A stretch of 45,317 nucleotides of DNA, taken from the NCBI GenBank assembly GCA_045595285.1, contig JAZOAC010000019.1, positions 1 through 45,317 on the forward strand. Direction: 5' to 3'. This document shows, piece after piece, positions 1-6,535 of the stretch. The first letter of the stretch is position 1. Each line of letters begins with the position of its first letter. The position numbers were made by a program, and so were the translations under genes. The stretch comes from UBA1731 sp045595285. Lineage in GTDB: Bacteria; Verrucomicrobiota; Kiritimatiellia; RFP12; UBA1067. Below the pieces are notes generated by a model. It saw only the letters and a list, made by a program, of their open reading frames with translations, searched no databases and was not told the DNA's origin.

Positions 1-285
1 CATGATGGACTTGGCGACAGCAGTAGGCTCGCCCTTGCCCGTCACGATGGCAGTCGGACCCGCAAACATCGCGTTGACCTCTTCGCTCCAGCCCTTCTCC
101 TTCGCGACATGCGCGAGGAAGCTGTTCTTCACGACGAGAAGGCGAGAGTCCTGTGCGCGGAGAGCATTGCGAAGCTTGCCGATCTGGACAACATCCACAC
201 CGCCATAGTTGATGATGAAGCAGTAATCGCTCGCATTTACGCGCTCGAGGACTTCCTTCAGAATTGCGACTTTTTCGATTCTCAT
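1..285 (-). CDS. rplJ: 50S ribosomal protein uL10, N-terminal part (cut by window edge)
   Basis: The 95 visible codons encode the N-terminal part of ribosomal protein L10, the base of the L7/L12 stalk that recruits translation GTPases. The N-terminus (MRIEKVAILKEVLERVNAS) and a VVKNSFL segment match the conserved start of L10. The usual length is about 165-175 residues, so roughly the C-terminal 40 percent lies beyond position 1. The ATG at 285-283 is preceded by an AGGAG ribosome binding site, 15 bases after the rplA stop, so the gene is the next one in the secE-nusG-rplK-rplA series. rplL and rpoB would be expected to follow outside the window. Confidence 0.93.
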   Translation of the reverse strand, partial: MRIEKVAILKEVLERVNASDYCFIINYGGVDVVQIGKLRNALRAQDSRLLVVKNSFLAHVAKEKGWSEEVNAMFAGPTAIVTGKGEPTAVAKSIM

Positions 286-300
286 TTCGTCACACTCCTT

Positions 301-996
301 TTACTCGGCATCCATGGAAAGGACGCAGGGCACTCCAGGGCCCATGGTTGAGCAAAGCGTGAGGGTCTTGATGAACTGCCCCTTCACGGTCGCGGGCTTA
401 GCAGCATTGACGGCCGAAACGACAGCCTTGACGTTCTGTGCGAGCTTGTCGGCATCGAAAGAGAGCTTGCCGGCGATGACGCAACAGTTGCCCGTCTTGT
501 CCATGCGGAAGTCAACCTTACCGGCCTTTGCCTCCTTGACGGCAGTAGCGGGATCGTCCGTGACGGTACCTGTCTTCGGGTTGGGCATAAGGCCGCGGGG
601 ACCGAGCACGCGAGCGCACTTGCGGACATTCTTCATGGCTTCAATCGTTGCGATGGCAACGTCAAAATCGCACCAGCCGTCCTTCGTGATCTTCTCGATG
701 AGGTCGTCCATGCCGACATAGTCTGCGCCGGCGGCCTTCGCCTGGTCGGCGTGCTCACCGCCTGCGAAAACGAGAACCTTGACGTTCTTGCCCGAACCGG
801 CGGGAAGCTTGACCGTGCCGCGCACGGGGGAGTCGCTGCGGACGCAGTTCGTGCCGAGGCAGAACGCGACGTCGAGCGTCTCGTCGAACTTGGCTGCGGG
901 GTGGGCCTTGATGAATTTGATGGCCTCCTCAATGGAAACGGGCTGCTTGGGCGCGTCCTTGAGAATGGCTCTGTACTTCTTACCAAACTTTGCCAT
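301..996 (-). CDS. rplA: 50S ribosomal protein uL1
   Basis: This encodes ribosomal protein L1 (231 residues, the usual length), which binds 23S rRNA at the mobile L1 stalk and helps release deacylated tRNA from the E site. In many bacteria it also represses translation of its own L11-L1 operon. The signature GPRGLMPNPKTGTVT is present near residue 130, with the typical basic start MAKFGKKYRAIL. It lies 13 bases after rplK and 15 bases before rplJ on the same strand, so the three are almost certainly cotranscribed. No truncation or odd residue is visible. Confidence 0.98.
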   Translation of the reverse strand: MAKFGKKYRAILKDAPKQPVSIEEAIKFIKAHPAAKFDETLDVAFCLGTNCVRSDSPVRGTVKLPAGSGKNVKVLVFAGGEHADQAKAAGADYVGMDDLIEKITKDGWCDFDVAIATIEAMKNVRKCARVLGPRGLMPNPKTGTVTDDPATAVKEAKAGKVDFRMDKTGNCCVIAGKLSFDADKLAQNVKAVVSAVNAAKPATVKGQFIKTLTLCSTMGPGVPCVLSMDAE

Positions 997-1009
997 GGGT
1001 CAAATCCTT

Positions 1010-1435
1010 TCAGTCAACAATTTCGATACCCATGTTGCGTGCGGTGCCGGCGATCATGCGCATCGCGGCTTCCGGATCGGTGGTGTTGAGGTCCGCCTTC
1101 TTCATCTCGACGATCTTCGCGAGCTGCTCCTTGGTGACCTTGCCGACCTTGTTCTTGTTGGGAACTCCCGAACCCTTCGCGAGACCTGCTTCCTTCTTGA
1201 GGAGAACGGACGCCGGCGGCGACTTGAACTCGAGGGAGAAGCTGCGGTCCTGATAGACCGTGATGATTACGGGAATCACGAGACCCGCCTGCTTGGCGGT
1301 CTTCGCGTTGAACTCCTTGCAGAACTGCATGATGTTGACACCAGCAGAACCGAGTGCCGGACCGACCGGCGGCGCAGGATTCGCGGCTCCTGCCGGAATC
1401 TGGAGCTTTACTACGCCCTTGACCTTCTTGGCCAT
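1010..1435 (-). CDS. rplK: 50S ribosomal protein uL11
   Basis: This encodes ribosomal protein L11 (141 residues, full length), which forms the GTPase-associated centre with 23S rRNA and L10. The N-terminal segment AAPPVGPALG-like (NPAPPVGPALGSAGVNIMQF) and the C-terminal rRNA-binding helices (EAAMRMIAGTARNMGIEIVD) are both present. The 72-base gap from nusG contains a short CCGGC/GCCGG stem near 1467-1482. An L1 feedback site would be expected in this leader, but I cannot show that this stem is one. The gene sits in the conserved secE-nusG-rplK-rplA-rplJ order. Confidence 0.98.
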   Translation of the reverse strand: MAKKVKGVVKLQIPAGAANPAPPVGPALGSAGVNIMQFCKEFNAKTAKQAGLVIPVIITVYQDRSFSLEFKSPPASVLLKKEAGLAKGSGVPNKNKVGKVTKEQLAKIVEMKKADLNTTDPEAAMRMIAGTARNMGIEIVD

Positions 1436-1507
1436 TTTCTATGTTCCTTTTTCTCGTGTCCTCCCGGCGACCCTGCCGGTACAAACGGACCGATGATTAA
1501 CAACGCT

Positions 1508-2122
1508 TTACACCGCAGGGTTGGATGAGACGAGATCCTCAACGGCCATCTTCTCAACCTGCCAGTATTCGACGTCAACAGGGGTTTTGCGGCTGAAAAT
1601 CTGAACCTCAACCGTGAGCTTACCCTTGGGATCGACAACAGAGACCTGTCCCACCTGCCCTTGGAAGGGACCGTCTATAACCTTCACCGTGTCATCCACG
1701 TTGAAAAGCACTTTCGGACGCGGCGGCGGCTCCGCCTTCCCACCACCTTTGCCGGTGGAGAGAATCGCGTCAATTTCCGACTGCTTAAGGGGCATCGGAC
1801 GCTCCCCACCCACAAAGCCAATCAACCCCGGCGTCTCACGGAGGAACTGCCATGTGCGGTCATAAATAGCTTTCTTGCCCGAGGAATCAACACCCTTTGC
1901 CTCGTCATACAACGCGAGTTCGCAAAGCAGATATCCAGGGAAGAACTTCTTGGTGATCGTACGGCTCTTACCGTTCTTCTTTTCGGTCACCTTCTCCGTT
2001 GGAATGACGCACTCGCCAACATAGTCCCCCATGGCCTCAAGCCTAGTGCGGGCAATAATGGATTTCTGGACCTTGTTCTCCTGTCCAGTCAGCGTATGCA
2101 ATACAAACCACTCTTTTTTCAT
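1508..2122 (-). CDS. nusG: transcription termination/antitermination factor NusG
   Basis: NusG binds RNA polymerase and couples transcription to translation through ribosomal protein S10, or to Rho. The 204-residue product has the NGN domain at the start (MKKEWFVLHTLTGQENKV) and a C-terminal KOW domain near residues 145-200 (VDDTVKVIDGPFQGQVGQV). The reading frame stays open upstream to 2170. I chose the ATG at 2122-2120 because it gives the conserved NusG N-terminus, lies 10 bases after the secE stop and has a GAGG-like ribosome binding site. It is cotranscribed with secE and rplK. Confidence 0.97.
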   Translation of the reverse strand: MKKEWFVLHTLTGQENKVQKSIIARTRLEAMGDYVGECVIPTEKVTEKKNGKSRTITKKFFPGYLLCELALYDEAKGVDSSGKKAIYDRTWQFLRETPGLIGFVGGERPMPLKQSEIDAILSTGKGGGKAEPPPRPKVLFNVDDTVKVIDGPFQGQVGQVSVVDPKGKLTVEVQIFSRKTPVDVEYWQVEKMAVEDLVSSNPAV

Positions 2123-2132
2123 CGCGAGCCTC

Positions 2133-2330
2133 TTATGCTCCTGCGTGAACAAATTTGATGAAGAGCTCAATCACCTTGTCGCACGCCAATGTCGTGACGG
2201 CAAGAATGAAGATGAACGCTATGACAACCAGCGTCGAATCATAGAGCTCTTGCTTGCCAGGCCACGATACACGCTTGGCCTCGCCTTTAACCTCAGCAAA
2301 GTAGCCCTTGATGCGATTGAAAAAATTCAT
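2133..2330 (-). CDS. secE: preprotein translocase subunit SecE
   Basis: This 65-residue protein is the small clamp subunit of the SecYEG translocon in the inner membrane. It has the short single-spanning form common outside the enterobacteria: an amphipathic segment with the conserved WPGKQEL stretch (residues 24-30), followed by one membrane helix (about residues 35-60). A GAGGAG ribosome binding site lies 6 bases before the ATG. It sits between tRNA-Trp and nusG, the arrangement known from many bacteria, and ends 10 bases before nusG. Confidence 0.96.
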   Translation of the reverse strand: MNFFNRIKGYFAEVKGEAKRVSWPGKQELYDSTLVVIAFIFILAVTTLACDKVIELFIKFVHAGA

Positions 2331-2350
2331 CCTCTGCTCCTCAGTCCTTT

Positions 2351-2424
2351 TGGCAGGGTAGGAGGGAATCGAACCCCCATAGGCGGTTTTGGAGACCGCT
2401 GCACTGCCATTGTGCTACTACCCT
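2351..2424 (-). tRNA. tRNA-Trp (anticodon CCA)
   Basis: On the minus strand this 74-base sequence folds as a cloverleaf. The acceptor stem is AGGGTAG/CTACCCT, the anticodon stem GCGGT/ACCGC with loop CTCCAAA, and the T-loop TTCGATT. The 3' end is G followed by an encoded CCA. The gene lies between rpmG and secE within the operon and is probably processed out of the longer mRNA. Confidence 0.97.
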
Positions 2425-2440
2425 AAAAAAGGAAATCGAA

Positions 2441-2593
2441 TTACTTGACCTCTTTGTGTCCCGTGCGCTTGCGGCAAGCCGGGCAGAACTTCACCTTTTC
2501 AACACGCTCAGTCATCGTCTTTTTGTTGCGCGTTGTCGTGTAGTTGCGGCGCTTGCATTCATTGCACGCCAGAATCGCCAGTTCTCTTGGCAT
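2441..2593 (-). CDS. rpmG: 50S ribosomal protein bL33
   Basis: A 50-residue protein starting MPRELAILACNECKRRNYTT, typical of ribosomal protein L33 near the E site of the large subunit. It carries two CxxC pairs (Cys10/Cys13 and Cys37/Cys40), so it is the zinc-binding (C+) form. An AGGAAG ribosome binding site precedes the ATG. It lies between tuf and tRNA-Trp, separated from tuf by a large stem-loop (2609-2688) whose 3' side ends just before the ribosome binding site. This placement suggests its expression may be tuned separately from tuf. Confidence 0.96.
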   Translation of the reverse strand: MPRELAILACNECKRRNYTTTRNKKTMTERVEKVKFCPACRKRTGHKEVK

Positions 2594-2608
2594 CTTATTC
2601 TTCCTTCC

Positions 2609-2688
2609 GTCTTCAGGGTTAGAGCCCGCTCCTCCGTCCGGCCGACCACATGCGGCCGGAAACCAGGAGCGGGCATCCCACAGAAGAC
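2609..2688 (-). promoter_or_regulatory. large stem-loop between tuf and rpmG
   Basis: Nearly the whole tuf-rpmG gap is an imperfect palindrome. The arms are GTCTTC (2609-2614)/GAAGAC (2683-2688), GGG (2616-2618)/CCC (2677-2679), a perfect 10-bp stem GCCCGCTCCT (2624-2633)/AGGAGCGGGC (2665-2674), and an inner 7-bp CCGGCCG/CGGCCGG stem (2638-2644/2653-2659) with an 8-base loop. There is no run of U after it, so it is not a classic intrinsic terminator. I infer an RNA processing site, an mRNA stabiliser or a partial terminator that sets tuf against downstream expression. Confidence 0.7.
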
Positions 2689-2695
2689 GATCTTG

Positions 2696-3907
2696 TTACT
2701 TGATCACCTTCGAAACCGTGCCGGCGCCGACCGTGCGGCCGCCTTCGCGGATGGCGAAGCGCATCTTCTCTTCGAGAGCGACGGGAGCGATGAGCTTGAC
2801 CTTGAGCGAAACGTTGTCGCCAGGCATGACCATCTCAACACCCTCGGGGAGCTCGATGTCACCCGTGACGTCCGTCGTGCGGATGTAGAACTGAGGACGA
2901 TAGCCCTTCATGAACGCCGTGTGGCGGCCACCCTCGTCCTTCGTGAGGACGTAAACCTGGCCCTCGAACTCGGTGTGAGGCGTGATGGAGCCCGGCTTGG
3001 CGAGCACCTGACCGCGCTGGACGTCTTCCTTCTTGGTACCGCGGAGGAGGCAGCCAACATTGTCACCGGCCTGACCCTGATCGAGAAGCTTACGGAACAT
3101 CTCAACGCCCGTGCAAGCCGTCTTGGCCGTGGGCTTGAGGCCGATGATCTCGACTTCGTCGCCAACCTTGATCACGCCGCGCTCGACACGGCCCGTAACC
3201 ACCGTACCACGGCCTTCAATCGAGAAGATGTCTTCAATCGGCATGAGGAACGGCTGGTCAAGAGCGCGCTCAGGCTCGGGGATGTAGGTATCGAGAGCAT
3301 CCATGAGCTCGGTGATGCAATTGCAAGCGGCATCTTCCTTGGAGGTGGCCTGCGTGGCAGGATAGGCAGCGCCGCGGACGACCGGAGCATTGTCGCCATC
3401 GTAGTCGTACTTGGAGAGGAGCTCGCGCACTTCCATCTCGACGAGATCGAGCATTTCGGCATCGTCAACGAGATCGCACTTGTTGAGGAACACCACGATC
3501 TTCGGCACGCCGACCTGGCGGGCAAGAAGAACGTGCTCGCGCGTCTGCGGCATGGGGCCGTCAACGGCGGAGACCACGAGGATGGCGCCGTCCATCTGAG
3601 CCGCGCCGGTGATCATGTTCTTCACATAGTCGGCGTGACCGGGGCAGTCAACGTGCGCATAGTGGCGGTTCTCGGTAGCGTACTCAACGTGGGAGGACGC
3701 AATCGTCAAAATCTTGGTAGCATCACGACGACCGGCGGATTCGGAAGCCTTGGCAACCTGGTCGTACTTGATTTCGTCGCAGAGACCCTTGAGGGACTGG
3801 ACGTGCGTGATGGCGGCCGTAAGTGTGGTCTTACCGTGGTCGACGTGGCCGATGGTGCCGACGTTCACGTGCGGCTTGCCGCCGCGATCGAATGTTTCCT
3901 TTGCCAT
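2696..3907 (-). CDS. tuf: elongation factor Tu
   Basis: EF-Tu is the GTPase that delivers aminoacyl-tRNA to the ribosome. The product has 403 residues against about 394 in Escherichia coli. The P-loop GHVDHGKT (residues 20-27), DCPGH (87-91), NKCD and the beta-barrel segment GRGTVVTGRVERG are intact. The unusual part is switch I. The usual RGITINT is replaced by KILTIAS within a loop about four residues longer (residues 60-71, 3695-3730). The magnesium-coordinating Thr is kept, but the Arg-Gly pair is lost. I recall related loops in other PVC bacteria, so this may be a lineage trait. It follows tRNA-Thr and precedes rpmG. Confidence 0.98.
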   Translation of the reverse strand: MAKETFDRGGKPHVNVGTIGHVDHGKTTLTAAITHVQSLKGLCDEIKYDQVAKASESAGRRDATKILTIASSHVEYATENRHYAHVDCPGHADYVKNMITGAAQMDGAILVVSAVDGPMPQTREHVLLARQVGVPKIVVFLNKCDLVDDAEMLDLVEMEVRELLSKYDYDGDNAPVVRGAAYPATQATSKEDAACNCITELMDALDTYIPEPERALDQPFLMPIEDIFSIEGRGTVVTGRVERGVIKVGDEVEIIGLKPTAKTACTGVEMFRKLLDQGQAGDNVGCLLRGTKKEDVQRGQVLAKPGSITPHTEFEGQVYVLTKDEGGRHTAFMKGYRPQFYIRTTDVTGDIELPEGVEMVMPGDNVSLKVKLIAPVALEEKMRFAIREGGRTVGAGTVSKVIK

Positions 3908-3959
3908 TTTACTGGTCTCCTGTGAGTTATTTCTTGTCTTCTTTCCCCTTTCAGGCGAA

Positions 3960-4035
<76 letters not shown>

Positions 4036-4061
4036 CTTGTTTGCCTAAAAAAGGAAGCCGT

Positions 4062-4090
4062 ATTATACTACATCTGGGCTTCGACTGCAA
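4062..4090 (-). promoter_or_regulatory. sigma70-type promoter of the tRNA-Thr/tuf operon
   Basis: On the minus strand TTGCAG (4085-4090) and a perfect TATAAT (4062-4067) are separated by 17 bases. Transcription would begin about 20 bases before tRNA-Thr. The spacing and consensus match make this one of the clearest promoters in the window. Confidence 0.8.
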
Positions 4091-4142
4091 GTGGGAAAAT
4101 GAAGGAAAAAACACCAAGTTATCTGCAGAGTGTCTTTTCTAT

Positions 4143-4168
4143 TTGACAAACTGGGAGTATGGTATAAT
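4143..4168 (+). promoter_or_regulatory. possible extended -10 promoter or ribosome binding site of glpF
   Basis: The plus strand has TTGACA (4143-4148) and an extended -10, TGGTATAAT (-10 hexamer 4163-4168), but only 14 bases apart. If this is the promoter, the transcript would start near 4175 and the ATG at 4179 would be almost leaderless. The same stretch also reads as a GGGAG ribosome binding site (4153-4157), 9 bases before the ATG at 4167. The two readings cannot both be true. Confidence 0.4.
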
Positions 4169-4907
4169 GATGGGCATTATGAATGCTATATCCTGTTTCA
4201 TGGCTGAGCTTGTCGGCACCGCAATGCTCATACTTCTCGGCAACGGCGTCGTTGCCAACGTCCTTCTGGAGAAGTCCGGAATGAAAGGCGGCGGGAGCGT
4301 GCAGATCACCATCGCGTGGGGTCTTGCGGTTCTGCTGCCGGCTTTCATATTCGGTGCGACGTCCGGCGCGCATTTCAATCCGGCGCTCACCATCGCACTC
4401 GCCGCTGACGGAAGTCTGGCGACGGGGCTAGTCGGATGGTACATCGCCGGCCAGATGCTGGGCGGATGCGTCGGCGCGTTTTTGGTGTGGGCGCTCTACC
4501 ACCGTCATTTCACGGCGACGGACGATGCTCTCGCAAAGCGAGCCTGCTTCTGCACCGCCCCAAGCATTCCGTGCGCACCGTGCAACTTCCTCTCCGAAGC
4601 GATAGGCACGTTCGTGCTGGTGTTCGCGATCAAGGGTCTGGCACAGGTGCAGGGAATTGCCGGCGGACTGGGAAACTTCCTTGTGTTCGGAATAATCGTC
4701 TCCATCGGCATGTCCCTGGGAGGTCTCACCGGATACGCAATAAACCCGGCGCGCGACCTGGCGCCACGCATCATATACGCGCTCGTCCCAATGAAGGACA
4801 AGGCGCCCGCGAACTGGCGCTACGCCTGGATTCCCGTTGCCGGACCGATCGTCGGCGCACTTGCCGCCGTCGCCCTGTACAGAGCGTTTCCCTGGCCAGC
4901 CCAATGA
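4167..4907 (+). CDS. glpF: aquaporin family glycerol facilitator
   Basis: A membrane channel of the MIP family, 246 residues with six predicted membrane helices. Both pore motifs are present: NPA in GAHFNPAL (residues 71-73) and NPA in GYAINPARDLAP (residues 193-195). The Arg-Asp after the second NPA is the mark of glycerol-conducting aquaglyceroporins rather than pure water channels. The neighbour glpK, 35 bases downstream, supports glycerol uptake. The start is uncertain: ATG 4167 has a GGGAG ribosome binding site, while ATG 4179 would fit a leaderless transcript, and both keep the first helix (MAELVGTAMLILLG). Confidence 0.93.
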   Translation: MMGIMNAISCFMAELVGTAMLILLGNGVVANVLLEKSGMKGGGSVQITIAWGLAVLLPAFIFGATSGAHFNPALTIALAADGSLATGLVGWYIAGQMLGGCVGAFLVWALYHRHFTATDDALAKRACFCTAPSIPCAPCNFLSEAIGTFVLVFAIKGLAQVQGIAGGLGNFLVFGIIVSIGMSLGGLTGYAINPARDLAPRIIYALVPMKDKAPANWRYAWIPVAGPIVGALAAVALYRAFPWPAQ

Positions 4908-4942
4908 CATTCGCCGCAACCGCAGAATAAGGAACGCACACG

Positions 4943-6424
4943 ATGAACGCAAAATACATACTTTCGCTTGACGCCGGCACATCTTCGAGCAGGGCAATCC
5001 TCTTCGACCGCAACGGACGCATCGTGGCCGTATCCCAGCGAGAGTTCCGCCAGATATACCCGAAACCGGGATGGGTCGAACACGATCCGCTGGAGATATG
5101 GGAGACGCAGCGCGCCGTCGCGCGCGAGGTTCTCGACAAGGCGGAGGTCAACCCTTCCGAGATCGTGTCACTCGGAATCACCAATCAGCGAGAAACGACG
5201 GTTGTGTGGAACCGCGAGACCGGACGTCCCGTGTGCAATGCCATCGTATGGCAGTGCCGCCGGACAAGCGAGTTCTGCGACTGCCTGAAGCAGGGCGGCC
5301 TTGCGGACGACATCCGCAGCAAGACGGGCCTTCTGCCGGACGCCTACTTCTCCGGCACGAAACTGCGCTGGATACTCGAGAACATTCCCGGCGCACGGCA
5401 GGATGCCGCAGACGGCAAGCTCCTTTTCGGAACGATCGACACCTGGCTCATCTGGAACCTCACGGGAGGCAAAGTGCATGCGACCGACCATTCCAACGCC
5501 TCGCGCACAATGCTCTACGACATCGGCGCGCTCCGCTGGGACGACGCCATCCTCAACGAATTCGGCATTCCGCAGTCCATGCTTCCGGACGTGCGCCCTT
5601 CCAGCGGCTCCTTCGGCGAGACGGCGGCATCCGTGTTCGGCAGGGCCATTCCGATAAGCGGAGTCGCCGGCGACCAGCAGAGCGCACTGTTCGGACAGAC
5701 GTGCTTCGAGGCCGGCGACGCGAAGAATACATACGGCACCGGATGCTTCATGCTGATGAACACAGGAGAGCGCAGAGTGCCATCGGCGAACGGTCTGCTC
5801 ACGACAATCGCATGGGGACTGGACGGCAAGGTGTCGTACGCGCTGGAGGGCAGCGTATTCACCGCCGGTGCCGCAATACAGTGGCTGCGCGACGAACTGG
5901 GACTGATCGCCTCCGCTTCGGATTCCGAAGCCATGGCGCGGTCCGTGCCGGACACCAACGGCTGCTATGTCGTGCCGGCGTTCACAGGACTCGGCGCTCC
6001 GTACTGGGACCAGTACGCACGCGGCGCGATCCTCGGACTGACGCGCGGCGTGAACCGGAATCACATCGTGCGCGCAACGCTCGAATCGCTCGCATACCAG
6101 ACGGCCGATGTGCTGGACGCGATGAAGCGCGATGCGGGGATCGATCTCAACTCGCTGAGGGTGGACGGCGGAGCTTCGGCAAACGACTTCCTGATGCAGT
6201 TCCAGAGCGACATCATCGGCGTGCCGGTAGAGCGTCCGGAATGCATCGAGACGACAGCTCTCGGCGCCGCCTACCTTGCCGGGCTCGGCGTAGGGTTCTG
6301 GAGCGACAAGTCGGAGCTGAAGGACTGCTCATGCGGACTCAGCCGCTTCTCGCCGTCGCTCGGCAAGTGCGAACGCGCCGACGCCTTGGCAGGATGGCAT
6401 TCCGCCGTCAAAAGGGTTATGTGA
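4943..6424 (+). CDS. glpK: glycerol kinase
   Basis: Glycerol kinase phosphorylates glycerol to sn-glycerol 3-phosphate with ATP in the cytoplasm, trapping what the facilitator brings in. The 493-residue product has the FGGY-kinase start (YILSLDAGTSSSRAILFD), the substrate segment GWVEHDPLEIW, and the GDQQSALFGQ and ALEGSVFTAGAAIQWLRD signatures of bacterial GlpK. An AAGGA ribosome binding site lies 35 bases after glpF. The length is normal for the family. No glycerol-3-phosphate dehydrogenase or regulator is next to it: the next gene downstream, mfd, is on the opposite strand and converges with it. Confidence 0.97.
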   Translation: MNAKYILSLDAGTSSSRAILFDRNGRIVAVSQREFRQIYPKPGWVEHDPLEIWETQRAVAREVLDKAEVNPSEIVSLGITNQRETTVVWNRETGRPVCNAIVWQCRRTSEFCDCLKQGGLADDIRSKTGLLPDAYFSGTKLRWILENIPGARQDAADGKLLFGTIDTWLIWNLTGGKVHATDHSNASRTMLYDIGALRWDDAILNEFGIPQSMLPDVRPSSGSFGETAASVFGRAIPISGVAGDQQSALFGQTCFEAGDAKNTYGTGCFMLMNTGERRVPSANGLLTTIAWGLDGKVSYALEGSVFTAGAAIQWLRDELGLIASASDSEAMARSVPDTNGCYVVPAFTGLGAPYWDQYARGAILGLTRGVNRNHIVRATLESLAYQTADVLDAMKRDAGIDLNSLRVDGGASANDFLMQFQSDIIGVPVERPECIETTALGAAYLAGLGVGFWSDKSELKDCSCGLSRFSPSLGKCERADALAGWHSAVKRVM

Positions 6425-6535
6425 TGCGCGGAACGGAACTCCCGTCAAACCTCAATTCATCCTGCATTCAACCCGCCCTTGGCTGCGCTTGCTTTGCCCC
6501 GCGCCTTCTGACGAGGAATGTCCGATACGCGACTA

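Noticed and set aside
2456..3925. A 489-residue open frame on the plus strand, antisense to tuf
   Set aside because: It is a by-product of the strong codon bias of tuf, has no ribosome binding site and resembles no family. The minus strand clearly encodes EF-Tu.
4037..4066. Plus-strand promoter for glpF with TTGTTT and TATTAT
   Set aside because: The TATTAT is the reverse side of the far better TATAAT of the tRNA-Thr promoter, and the -35 lies in the 5' leader just before tRNA-Thr.
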